Numbered from the stretch's first letter, positions 1 to 5,580 are shown. The stretch: 5,838 bases of DNA from Bacteroidota bacterium (GCA_030706285.1 JAUZOU010000199.1:1-5838), one strand, 5' to 3'. Made by a program: numbers and translations. Notes: generated from the sequence alone by a model not told the origin.

Positions 1-1125
1 ACGGATGCTGAATTGTTCCAGCACTTCCTGAATGCGGCGTTTGTTGCTGCTTTGCTCTTCGTTGTTGACGATTGTATCCGGGTTTTCGTACTGCTTCAGT
101 AAACGGGCATCCGGATATTTATAATGAGAAAGGTCTAGTTTCGGATCGTAGGTCCCAAGATAGGACGCATCGTAGCCATCAACGTTTTCCGCTTTTTTTA
201 GTTTGTTCAACTCATCCGCGAACGATTCTTCCGCTTCTTCTTCCGGATTGTCTTCACCTCCCACTTTGACTTCGAACGGTATGTCCTCTTTGACAGGTAC
301 AGGGGCCGGTTGAGGTATAACTGTTCTCGCCGGTTCTGCAACTGGCGGCTCTTCTTCAACATCAACAGGTGCTTTGGCTACTACCGGTTCAGGCTTTTTA
401 AAGCCGGACGTCTTTTTTTCTGCGGCTGAAGCGCCTGTCCAGCTTTCTTCAAATTCATCCGGCACAGCACCTTTTGCATTGATTGTGGATGCATAACCAC
501 CCGAAGGCGCCGTTTCTGAAAGCTTTTTGAAAAATGGCGTTTTAGTCAGTTTGGCAAAAACAAGGAAAATCAGCAATGAGGCAACCAGTACCAATACCGT
601 GCCTGGCCAGCCGATACGCTGGTTCAGCCATTCGCTGAGGTTGTATCCCATAGCACCACCCCATAGCAGGAATGTATCCTCATAAACCGGTTTGAAGAAC
701 AAGCCCAATGCCAGAGAAAACCAGACCATACCGAGGGCACTCAGGAAAAAGACCTTCGCAAGCGATACTTTTCCGATGCCAAGCAATCGCAGTGAGACAA
801 ACCACAGATAGGCTACCAGGAACAAAGAAGGAATGCCGAACCAGCGATTCACGATGATGTTGGAAAGCCAGGCTCCGATAGCCGCACCAATGTTACGGAA
901 GTCATTTCCTGCTTCACTGAGTTTTGAAAATGGCAGGTTGTTCACTTTACTGAAGTCAGAGCTACCCGTGAACAGAAAGGAAATAAGGATGATGCTAAGG
1001 TATATGGACACGCCTGTTAGAAGGATACCTGATGCGATGTGTGTCTCTTTTCTCAGCAGAAACCGGATGAACCCCGGTGCTTCCTTATCTGTGTGTCTTT
1101 TTGTGTTTTGAGGCGATTTGCTCAT
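1..1125 (-). CDS. ftsK: DNA translocase FtsK, N-terminal 375 residues (3' part beyond window)
   Basis: The reading frame is open from the ATG at 1125 to base 1, giving 375 codons without a stop, so the C-terminal motor lies outside. FtsK anchors at the division septum and pumps chromosomal DNA so that sister chromosomes separate before cell closure. Visible here: a basic N-terminus; four hydrophobic segments at about residues 28-53, 95-116, 122-145 and 173-192, matching the FtsK 4TM domain; and a flexible Pro/Glu/Val-rich linker at about 205-310. The start of the cytoplasmic motor's alpha region is at about 335-375, with 'YKYPDARLL' and 'NKRRIQEVLEQFSI', typical of FtsK/SpoIIIE proteins. The Walker motifs and gamma domain are not visible. 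The linker is short compared with Escherichia coli FtsK, as expected in this phylum. It is divergent from the DUF5063 gene. The family call is firm. Confidence 0.95.
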   Translation of the reverse strand, partial: MSKSPQNTKRHTDKEAPGFIRFLLRKETHIASGILLTGVSIYLSIILISFLFTGSSDFSKVNNLPFSKLSEAGNDFRNIGAAIGAWLSNIIVNRWFGIPSLFLVAYLWFVSLRLLGIGKVSLAKVFFLSALGMVWFSLALGLFFKPVYEDTFLLWGGAMGYNLSEWLNQRIGWPGTVLVLVASLLIFLVFAKLTKTPFFKKLSETAPSGGYASTINAKGAVPDEFEESWTGASAAEKKTSGFKKPEPVVAKAPVDVEEEPPVAEPARTVIPQPAPVPVKEDIPFEVKVGGEDNPEEEAEESFADELNKLKKAENVDGYDASYLGTYDPKLDLSHYKYPDARLLKQYENPDTIVNNEEQSSNKRRIQEVLEQFSIR

Positions 1126-1165
1126 ATAATTTCAGTACGATGCTTTAAAAATGACGAATGATATG

Positions 1166-1173
1166 CAAAGATA
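1166..1173 (-). promoter_or_regulatory. Bacteroidota -7 promoter element for ftsK
   Basis: The minus strand reads TATCTTTG, an exact match to the TAnnTTTG element recognised by the Bacteroidota primary sigma factor. It lies about 40 nt upstream of the ftsK ATG. No good TTTG-type -33 box is visible at the expected distance, so the call rests on the -7 element and its position. Confidence 0.55.
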
Positions 1174-1238
1174 TGGATTTTTCCCCATGTTGTTTTTATT
1201 TCGCCGGAACGTTATTTTTTGTTTGTGACGTTTTTTTA

Positions 1239-1246
1239 TACTTTTG
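1239..1246 (+). promoter_or_regulatory. Bacteroidota -7 promoter element for the DUF5063-exonuclease pair
   Basis: TACTTTTG matches TAnnTTTG and lies 23 nt upstream of the chosen ATG at 1270. A TTTG at 1218-1221 could act as the -33 box, but the 17-nt spacer is a little shorter than the usual 19-21. If this promoter is used, transcription starts near 1253. That would put the upstream in-frame ATG at 1219 outside the transcript and supports the start at 1270. Confidence 0.5.
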
Positions 1247-1269
1247 TAAGAACTAGTCAACCCCTTTTT

Positions 1270-1812
1270 ATGTCAGCATCAGACCACTCGGGCAGTCCTG
1301 CCTATTCTAAAAATACCATTGAATTTTTGGCTGTCGCAAAATCATATTGCGATTTTCTGGAAGAGATCGAATCAGTAGACAGAAACCGGTTTATCGAAAC
1401 CATGTTGCGCTTACTGCCGCTGCTTTACCTGAAAGGATCTTTGTTGCCTGAAACAGAGCTGATCAGCGATGGAGAACTGGAACGGTTTGCGACGGAAACG
1501 CACTATGGATTATTGGCCGAAAAGATGTCCGAATTGCTGGGGGAAGATGATTCCTATCTGAATGCATTCGATCCGGATGTCATTTTAGCCGACGGACCGG
1601 TCGCTGCTTCTATTTCTGAGGATATTGCCGATATTTGGCAGGCGCTGTACGACTTTATTGAAGTTTTTCGGCTTGGATATGATGAAACCATGAATGATGC
1701 GTTGTACCTTTGCCGCGATGATTTTGCTGCCGGATGGGGCCAACAAACGCTGGATGCCCTGCGTGCGTTGCATTCCGTAAAGTATAACGGCGAAGAGGCT
1801 CAATCTTATTGA
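1270..1812 (+). CDS. DUF5063 domain-containing protein, function unknown
   Basis: This is a 180-residue acidic, soluble protein with no signal peptide or membrane segment. I recognise it as the Bacteroidota DUF5063 family, from an N-terminal helix around 'FLAVAKSYCDFLEE' (19-32), a Leu-rich helix at about 43-58 and a C-terminal 'AAGWGQQTLDALRALH' block (153-168). The family has no established biochemical role that I know of. The predicted fold looks entirely helical, and no catalytic motif is evident. The frame extends upstream to an ATG at 1219, but those 17 residues are hydrophobic and not family-like. They also overlap the promoter at 1239-1246, so the ATG at 1270 is preferred. The exonuclease gene follows after 18 nt on the same strand, so the two are probably co-transcribed. 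A partner or accessory role for the nuclease is inference only. Confidence 0.85.
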   Translation: MSASDHSGSPAYSKNTIEFLAVAKSYCDFLEEIESVDRNRFIETMLRLLPLLYLKGSLLPETELISDGELERFATETHYGLLAEKMSELLGEDDSYLNAFDPDVILADGPVAASISEDIADIWQALYDFIEVFRLGYDETMNDALYLCRDDFAAGWGQQTLDALRALHSVKYNGEEAQSY

Positions 1813-1830
1813 AAACGAAATACCTGATTC

Positions 1831-2475
1831 ATGCAACTATATCCAACCTCCATCACAAAAGAACAAATCAGCGGACTTCCATTGGAATTCTTTCCTGGTT
1901 CTATTGTATTGGTAGATTCTTCTGAGTTGGTTCAAAAGGCCATGTCTTATCTGAATCAACAGTCTATGATCGGATTGGATACTGAAACAAAACCTGTTTT
2001 CACCAAAGGTAGGAAAAACAAGGTGGCGTTGTTGCAAATTTCAACCGATGATGTCTGCTTCCTGTTCAGACTTAACCGTATTGGTCTACCGGCTGAAATC
2101 AATGATTTTTTTGCAAATCCGGCCATCTGCAAGGTTGGACTTTCCCTGAGAGATGATTTCATGATGTTGCGTGCCAGAAATCCTGAGCTACATACGGAAG
2201 AATTCATTGATTTGCAGGATTATGTCAAATGTTTTGGCATTGAAGACAGCAGCCTTCAGAAAATATATGCTTTATTGTTCGGAAAAAAAATTTCTAAATC
2301 CCAGCGGCTGTCAAATTGGGAAGCCGAATCACTGACCACAGGGCAGCAGAATTATGCGGCACTTGATGCCTACGCTTGTCTTAAAATTTACCACACACTG
2401 AGCAGTGGTACTGTTCATTTCATCTCTGAAAAAATCGTTGAAAAAAAAGAGAATTCCCTGAAAATGGAAGAGTAA
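1831..2475 (+). CDS. 3'-5' exonuclease, DEDDy family (RNase D/WRN-like)
   Basis: The 214-residue protein consists essentially of a single DEDD exonuclease domain, which removes nucleotides from the 3' end of DNA or RNA using two metal ions. The motifs are visible. Exo I is 'IGLDTETKP', with D50 and E52. Exo II lies in 'KVGLSLRDDFMML', with D109 the likely ligand by alignment to the WRN-type 'GVGIEGD' motif. Exo III is 'NYAALDA', with Y175 and D179, which gives the DEDDy subtype. No HRDC or helicase domain is attached, so it is shorter than RNase D proper and resembles the stand-alone WRN-exonuclease-like proteins. The Lys/Glu-rich tail after about residue 200 looks disordered. Whether the substrate is DNA or RNA cannot be told from sequence. 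It follows the DUF5063 gene closely and probably shares its promoter. Confidence 0.9.
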   Translation: MQLYPTSITKEQISGLPLEFFPGSIVLVDSSELVQKAMSYLNQQSMIGLDTETKPVFTKGRKNKVALLQISTDDVCFLFRLNRIGLPAEINDFFANPAICKVGLSLRDDFMMLRARNPELHTEEFIDLQDYVKCFGIEDSSLQKIYALLFGKKISKSQRLSNWEAESLTTGQQNYAALDAYACLKIYHTLSSGTVHFISEKIVEKKENSLKMEE

Positions 2476-2499
2476 AAATGTGTTTAACAACATTTTTTT
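2474..2499 (+). terminator. Weak AT-rich terminator after the exonuclease gene
   Basis: AAAAATGT (2474-2481) pairs perfectly with ACATTTTT (2490-2497), leaving an 8-nt loop, and the run of seven T extends to 2499. The hairpin begins inside the stop codon. The stem is almost all A-T, so termination may be inefficient. Confidence 0.5.
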
Positions 2500-2650
2500 G
2501 CAGCCTGAAATCAACGTGCTGACTATTTTTAACTCAATTGCTGATTTTCGTAATTCGCTGATTAGTAATATTTTGCATTGTTATTTGAATGCCAAAAATA
2601 AGTGTAAAAAGTACACGCAGTGTTAAATCGTGTTAATGGGCGAAAAATTC
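2500..2650. other. Intergenic region upstream of the leader module, with short repeats
   Basis: I see no credible coding frame here. The stretch is AT-rich. It contains a GTGTA/TACAC inverted repeat at 2602-2616 and a direct repeat of GTGTTAA at 2620-2626 and 2630-2636, exactly 10 bp apart. GCTGA also occurs three times, at 2518, 2540 and 2557. These sit just upstream of the sigma-54-like element and could be activator binding sites, although no regulator is identified. Confidence 0.4.
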
Positions 2651-2667
2651 TTGGCAAAATACTTGCA
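2651..2667 (+). promoter_or_regulatory. Sigma-54 (RpoN)-type -24/-12 promoter candidate
   Basis: TTGGCA, six nucleotides, then TTGCA fits the YTGGCA-N6-TTGCW consensus. The GG at 2653-2654 and the GC at 2665-2666 are 12 nt apart, as the -24/-12 geometry requires. The transcription start would be near 2678. The -12 half overlaps the possible -33 box of the next promoter. A 17-nt match can occur by chance. Confidence 0.45.
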
Positions 2668-2694
2668 CGGGAGGCCAATATGCCCTTATCTTTG
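2663..2694 (+). promoter_or_regulatory. Bacteroidota housekeeping-type promoter of the leader
   Basis: TATCTTTG at 2687-2694 matches the -7 consensus TAnnTTTG. A TTG at 2663-2665 sits 21 nt upstream, within the usual -33 to -7 spacing. Transcription would begin near 2700, only about 8 nt before the ATG of the short leader ORF at 2708. Confidence 0.7.
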
Positions 2695-2707
2695 CACTGT
2701 GTTTTTC

Positions 2708-2770
2708 ATGGTATTAGATTTAAGGTTAAGGAAGATTGGTTGTCGTGAGACAACCTTCTTTTTTTTATGA
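2708..2770 (+). CDS. Putative 20-codon leader peptide overlapping a terminator
   Basis: The ATG at 2708 opens a 20-codon frame, MVLDLRLRKIGCRETTFFFL, ending at TGA 2768-2770. The ATG lies a few nucleotides after the predicted transcription start, which is typical of leader peptides. The last codons are encoded by the terminator: 'GCRETT' comes from the stem-loop and 'FFFL' from its U-tract. Codons 2-8 contain three TTA leucines and two AGG arginines. From memory, very similar short sequences recur upstream of different genes in Bacteroidales, but I could not check this. No translation evidence exists here, and the sequence could instead be a non-coding leader or small RNA. The next large gene downstream on this strand is the nucleoside transporter, 144 nt away. 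Confidence 0.4.
   Translation: MVLDLRLRKIGCRETTFFFL
2731..2766 (+). terminator. Intrinsic terminator within the leader
   Basis: GGTTGTC (2738-2744) pairs perfectly with GACAACC (2749-2755) around a GTGA loop, a GNRA tetraloop. The stem can be extended by GAA/TTC (2731-2733 with 2756-2758) across a 4-nt bulge. A run of eight T follows (2759-2766). It ends a transcript of only about 65 nt from the promoter at 2687, so the unit would yield a small RNA unless RNA polymerase reads through. Confidence 0.8.
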
Positions 2771-2791
2771 CAGTTTGTAAAAATTAGATAG

Positions 2792-2820
2792 CCGCTCCAT
2801 ATGATGGGGCGGTTTTTTTT
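2792..2820 (+). terminator. Second tandem intrinsic terminator
   Basis: CCGCTCC (2792-2798) pairs with GGGGCGG (2806-2812), seven pairs including one G-U, around a 7-nt loop. Eight T follow (2813-2820). It lies 26 nt after the first terminator's T-tract and would stop transcripts that escape it. Confidence 0.75.
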
Positions 2821-2861
2821 ATTTTTGTGAGTTTGGTCCGCTGATGTCGTTAAAAAAAAAC

Positions 2862-2869
2862 TATTTTTG
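2862..2869 (+). promoter_or_regulatory. Bacteroidota -7 promoter element for the transporter-rsmE operon
   Basis: TATTTTTG matches TAnnTTTG and lies 45 nt upstream of the transporter ATG. A TTTG at 2832-2835 is the nearest -33-like sequence, but its 26-nt spacing is long. A second identical TATTTTTG at 2820-2827 overlaps the end of the terminator T-tract and is an alternative. Either would free the operon from the two upstream terminators. Confidence 0.5.
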
Positions 2870-2914
2870 CCGAACCAGAAAAACAAACTAGTTTAAATCT
2901 GAAAGAAAACTTCT

Positions 2915-4423
2915 ATGAATATGACGCAAATCGCCATCAGCGGTATGGCCGGTGTATCCCTTGAGTCTGTATTGAAAGGGCTTGTCGGGATTATTTCATT
3001 AATCTTGGTTGCTGTTTTATTTAGCCGTAACCGGAAAGCAATCGACTGGAAATTGGTGATCATCGGATTGATCTTACAGTTTCTGCTTGCTATTTGCATT
3101 TTGTTTGTCCCGTTTGTCGAGGATATATTCACTGTTCTGGGGAAAATCTTTATTAAAATAATGGGCTTTACGGGAGAAGGCGCTACCTTTTTGCTCGGCA
3201 ATCTGATGAATGTCCATTCTTTTGGCTATATTTTTGCATTTCAGGTTTTGCCCACGATTATCTTTTTCTCTGCATTCAGCAGTTTGCTGTTTTATCTTGG
3301 TGTGATCCAGAAAGCCGTTGAAGGCGTTTCCTGGTTGCTGAGAAAGATCATGAAAATATCAGGTGCCGAAGGGTTGGTGCTGGGTGCTCACCTGGCATTG
3401 ATGGGACAAACGGAAGCACCCTTGCTGGTGAAAGGCTATCTGAGCAAGATGAATGTATCTGAGATCTTTCTGATCATGACGGCCGGTATGGCAACCATAG
3501 CAGGAGGGGTACTTGTTTCATACATCGGCATGTTGGGGGGGAGTGATCCTGCTTCACAGTTGATTTTTGCAAAGCACTTGTTATCAGCTTCTGTTATGGC
3601 GGTGCCCGGTGCTGCTGTGTTTGCGAAAATCCTGTTGCCTCAGACAGAAGAGGTCGGCAATGTGCCAGCCATTGAAAAAAGTAAAATCGGCAATAATGTG
3701 CTGGATGCCATTTCGATCGGTACAACGGATGGTTTGAGGCTGGCATTGAACATTGCAGGCATGTTGCTGGTTTTCATCGCTTTTGTGGCTATGGCCAATT
3801 ACATTGTTTCAAAATTTGTCGGCAGCTATTGCCTTTCCAGTGTGTTGCTGGGGTGTGCGTTGATTGCGTTGGTCGTTTTTGCCACCTTGGTCTTCCTGAA
3901 AAAGAAAAAAGGCAGGCTGTTGAAAGTTGGTTTTTGGGTTTCCGTTGGTTTGACGGTCATTTGCATTGTCAATGTGGCGTCTGTAGGGTTAGGCTCCGAT
4001 TTTATACTTAATCAATACCTTTCTGAGGTCTCCGGTGGCCATTATACTCAATTTAATTTTCAGTTCATCATGGGCTTGCTATTCTCACCGCTGGTTTTGT
4101 TGATGGGTGTCAATCCGTCAGATGCCATTGCTCTTGGACAATTACTTGGGGAGAAAACAATCATGAACGAATTTGTCGGTTATCAAAGCCTTTCAGCCTT
4201 GATACAATCTGGTGTATTGACGGATCCAAAATCGATTTTCATGGCTACATACATGTTGTGCGGCTTTGCGAATATCAGTTCCATCGGTATTCAAATCGGC
4301 GGTATCGGATCGCTGGCACCGAGTACCCGTCCATGGCTGACAAAATACGGCCCGCTGGCTGTGTTGGCCGGAACATTGGTCTCTTGTATGTCTGCTACCA
4401 TGATTGGTCTTTTATTAGCATAA
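2915..4423 (+). CDS. Concentrative nucleoside transporter, CNT (NupC) family
   Basis: This 502-residue inner-membrane protein imports nucleosides by cation symport for salvage. CNT hallmarks are clear: 'GQTEAPLL' at 164-171, 'EKTIMNEFVGY' at 413-423 and 'CGFANISSIGIQIGGIG' at 449-465. By comparison with the Vibrio cholerae CNT, the ligand-binding positions correspond to Q165, T166, E167, E413, N453 and S456, and all are present. The N-terminal nucleoside-transporter domain covers about 20-95, followed by the gate region and the C-terminal transport domain. The region between the 'GLRLALNIAGM' helix and 'FNFQFIMGLLFSPL' carries about 70 extra residues, predicted as two additional membrane helices (305-327 and 336-358) joined by a Lys-rich loop. 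This makes the protein longer than classical ~400-residue NupC. The start at 2915 is supported by spacing; an in-frame ATG at 2921 is an alternative. Substrate preference is unknown. Confidence 0.93.
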   Translation: MNMTQIAISGMAGVSLESVLKGLVGIISLILVAVLFSRNRKAIDWKLVIIGLILQFLLAICILFVPFVEDIFTVLGKIFIKIMGFTGEGATFLLGNLMNVHSFGYIFAFQVLPTIIFFSAFSSLLFYLGVIQKAVEGVSWLLRKIMKISGAEGLVLGAHLALMGQTEAPLLVKGYLSKMNVSEIFLIMTAGMATIAGGVLVSYIGMLGGSDPASQLIFAKHLLSASVMAVPGAAVFAKILLPQTEEVGNVPAIEKSKIGNNVLDAISIGTTDGLRLALNIAGMLLVFIAFVAMANYIVSKFVGSYCLSSVLLGCALIALVVFATLVFLKKKKGRLLKVGFWVSVGLTVICIVNVASVGLGSDFILNQYLSEVSGGHYTQFNFQFIMGLLFSPLVLLMGVNPSDAIALGQLLGEKTIMNEFVGYQSLSALIQSGVLTDPKSIFMATYMLCGFANISSIGIQIGGIGSLAPSTRPWLTKYGPLAVLAGTLVSCMSATMIGLLLA

Positions 4424-4427
4424 GAAG

Positions 4428-5129
4428 ATGGCATTATTTTATACCCCAGATATAGAGACAGATCCCTGCCTGTCTGAAGAAGAATCTGTGCATTGTGTCC
4501 GTGTACTCCGGATGCAGTTGGGCGATGAAATTGGTCTGATAGATGGCAAGGGCCATTTTTACAAGGCCGTCATTACCGAAGCGCATCCGAAACATTGCCG
4601 GGTAAATGTACTTGAGATGACGCCGGACACGGCAGGCCCTTTTTATGCTCACATCGCCATGTGTCCGACCAAAAATCCGGAACGGGTGGAATGGTTTATT
4701 GAAAAAGCCACTGAAGTAGGCATCGGTGGGTTCGCTTTTATCCGTTCCCGATTCTCAGAACGAAAAACGGTTAAGACTGAACGGCTTGACCGGGTTATCG
4801 TCTCTGCGTTGAAACAATCGGTCAAGGCATTGAAGCCTACGCTGCAGGAATTGACCGATTTCAATACCTTCGTCAAACAACCTTTCGATGGGCAAAAGTT
4901 CATTTGTCATTGCAATCCTGGTAAGAAACCGTTGCTGAATACGGTTTGTCTGGGCGGATCACCGGTGTTGGTGCTGATTGGCCCTGAGGGCGATTTCAGC
5001 GTGGAAGAGGTGGCGTTGGCTGAGGCGAATGGATTTGTGTCCGTTTCTCTTGGCGATACGCGATTACGGACTGAGACGGCGGCCTTCGTTGCGGCGCACA
5101 TTGTGCAATTGAAGAATATGACGGACTGA
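4428..5129 (+). CDS. rsmE: 16S rRNA (uracil-1498-N3)-methyltransferase RsmE
   Basis: RsmE uses S-adenosylmethionine to methylate N3 of U1498 in 16S rRNA, near the decoding centre of the 30S subunit. The 233 residues match the usual family length. An N-terminal PUA-like RNA-binding domain covers about 1-68, with 'HCVRVLRMQLGDEI' at 22-35. A SPOUT methyltransferase domain with a C-terminal knot follows. Motifs seen: 'EKATEVGI' at 92-99, 'ALKQSVKALKP' at 127-137, the cofactor loop 'LIGPEGDFS' at 183-191 and 'SLGDTRLRTETA' at 207-218. The segment 'CPTKNPERVEWF' replaces the 'KGdrmE' form seen in many proteobacterial homologues. The start lies 4 nt after the transporter stop, so the two genes are probably co-transcribed and translationally coupled. 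No functional link between nucleoside uptake and this modification is obvious. Confidence 0.95.
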   Translation: MALFYTPDIETDPCLSEEESVHCVRVLRMQLGDEIGLIDGKGHFYKAVITEAHPKHCRVNVLEMTPDTAGPFYAHIAMCPTKNPERVEWFIEKATEVGIGGFAFIRSRFSERKTVKTERLDRVIVSALKQSVKALKPTLQELTDFNTFVKQPFDGQKFICHCNPGKKPLLNTVCLGGSPVLVLIGPEGDFSVEEVALAEANGFVSVSLGDTRLRTETAAFVAAHIVQLKNMTD

Positions 5130-5142
5130 GGAATTTGATCTT

Positions 5143-5165
5143 TCGGATTGCCGATCGTTTTTTTT
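5143..5165 (+). terminator. Weak terminator after rsmE
   Basis: A short hairpin, TCGG (5143-5146) pairing with CCGA (5151-5154) around ATTG, is followed after three bases by eight T (5158-5165). The stem is short, so this is a tentative operon end. A further small hairpin, GATGG/CCATC at 5178-5191, follows without a T-tract. Confidence 0.45.
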
Positions 5166-5259
5166 CGATAGCATCCTGATGGTCAGCCATCTGCTGAGTT
5201 TGATGTTTCTGATGTGTCATTTTTTTCACTGGAATGACGTGTTAAAAGGATTATTTCCT

Positions 5260-5267
5260 TATTTTTG
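5260..5267 (+). promoter_or_regulatory. Bacteroidota -7 promoter element for tRNA-Glu
   Basis: TATTTTTG matches TAnnTTTG and lies 14 nt upstream of the tRNA 5' end, leaving a leader of about 8 nt. No clear TTTG -33 box is seen near 5236-5241. The match and the position are typical for a tRNA gene of this phylum. Confidence 0.6.
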
Positions 5268-5281
5268 TGCCGCAATTTCAT

Positions 5282-5354
5282 GGCGGTGTAGTGTAGTGGC
5301 CTAGCACGCGACCCTCTCACGGTTGAGACCCGGGTTCGATTCCCGACACCGCTA
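5282..5354 (+). tRNA. tRNA-Glu, anticodon CTC
   Basis: The 73-nt cloverleaf folds as acceptor GGCGGTG/CACCGCT, D-stem GTGT/GCAC and anticodon stem CGACC/GGTTG. The anticodon loop is CTCTCAC, giving CTC, which reads the GAG codon for glutamate. A 4-nt variable loop and a T-arm with the TTCGATT loop follow, and the discriminator base is A. CCA is not encoded (ACT follows) and would be added after transcription. Two pairs are imperfect: the first acceptor pair is G-U, and the outermost T-stem pair is a C-A mismatch. Its own promoter and a strong hairpin surround it, so it is probably a single-gene unit. Confidence 0.93.
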
Positions 5355-5376
5355 CTGTAAATGATTCTGAATCAAT

Positions 5377-5416
5377 AATTAAGCCTCGCAAATCGATCGG
5401 TTTGTGAGGCTTAATT
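5377..5416 (+). terminator. Strong hairpin, likely tRNA transcript terminator
   Basis: AATTAAGCCTC (5377-5387) pairs perfectly with GAGGCTTAATT (5406-5416). The stem continues inward with GCAAA against TTTGT, giving about 16 pairs and a short loop. The A-rich 5' arm and T-rich 3' arm could allow termination on either strand, although no long uninterrupted T-run follows. Confidence 0.65.
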
Positions 5417-5580
5417 TGTAAAAACAGGACACTCACAACCTGTCATTAAGTTGTCTGTCAATGATACAGAATTGGCTTTTCAGTATAATCTATTGGCCAG
5501 GTGGTTACTATAAATCGCCGTTCCGCCAGCCCAGGCAGGCTTGTTCCGATTCGAAAAGCTAAAAACAGGATGGAGAGAGA
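5417..5580. other. Non-coding stretch after the tRNA
   Basis: No frame here resembles a protein I recognise. The notable content is an imperfect palindrome at 5525-5540 (12 of 16 positions symmetric), GC-rich against its surroundings. It is bracketed by a direct repeat of GTTCCG at 5520-5525 and 5543-5548. Confidence 0.3.

Noticed and set aside
1252..1257. ACTAGT just after the -7 element, also found inside the AAACTAGTTT palindrome at 2885-2894
   Set aside because: A shared 6-bp palindrome at different distances from the two promoters is easily due to chance in AT-rich DNA.
1219..1269. Upstream in-frame ATG that would add 17 residues to the DUF5063 protein
   Set aside because: The extension overlaps the predicted -7 promoter element, is hydrophobic, and does not resemble the family's N-terminus.
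2686..2886. 66-codon minus-strand ORF across the leader region
   Set aside because: It is an antisense reading of terminators and A/T tracts, Lys- and Phe-rich, with no recognisable features.
4996..5229. 77-codon minus-strand ORF opposite the end of rsmE
   Set aside because: It is a low-complexity Gln/Lys/Pro translation and an antisense shadow of rsmE, with no promoter or family features.
5340..5354. tRNA 3' end as an attachment site for an integrated element
   Set aside because: No integrase and no second copy of the tRNA 3' end are visible in the window.
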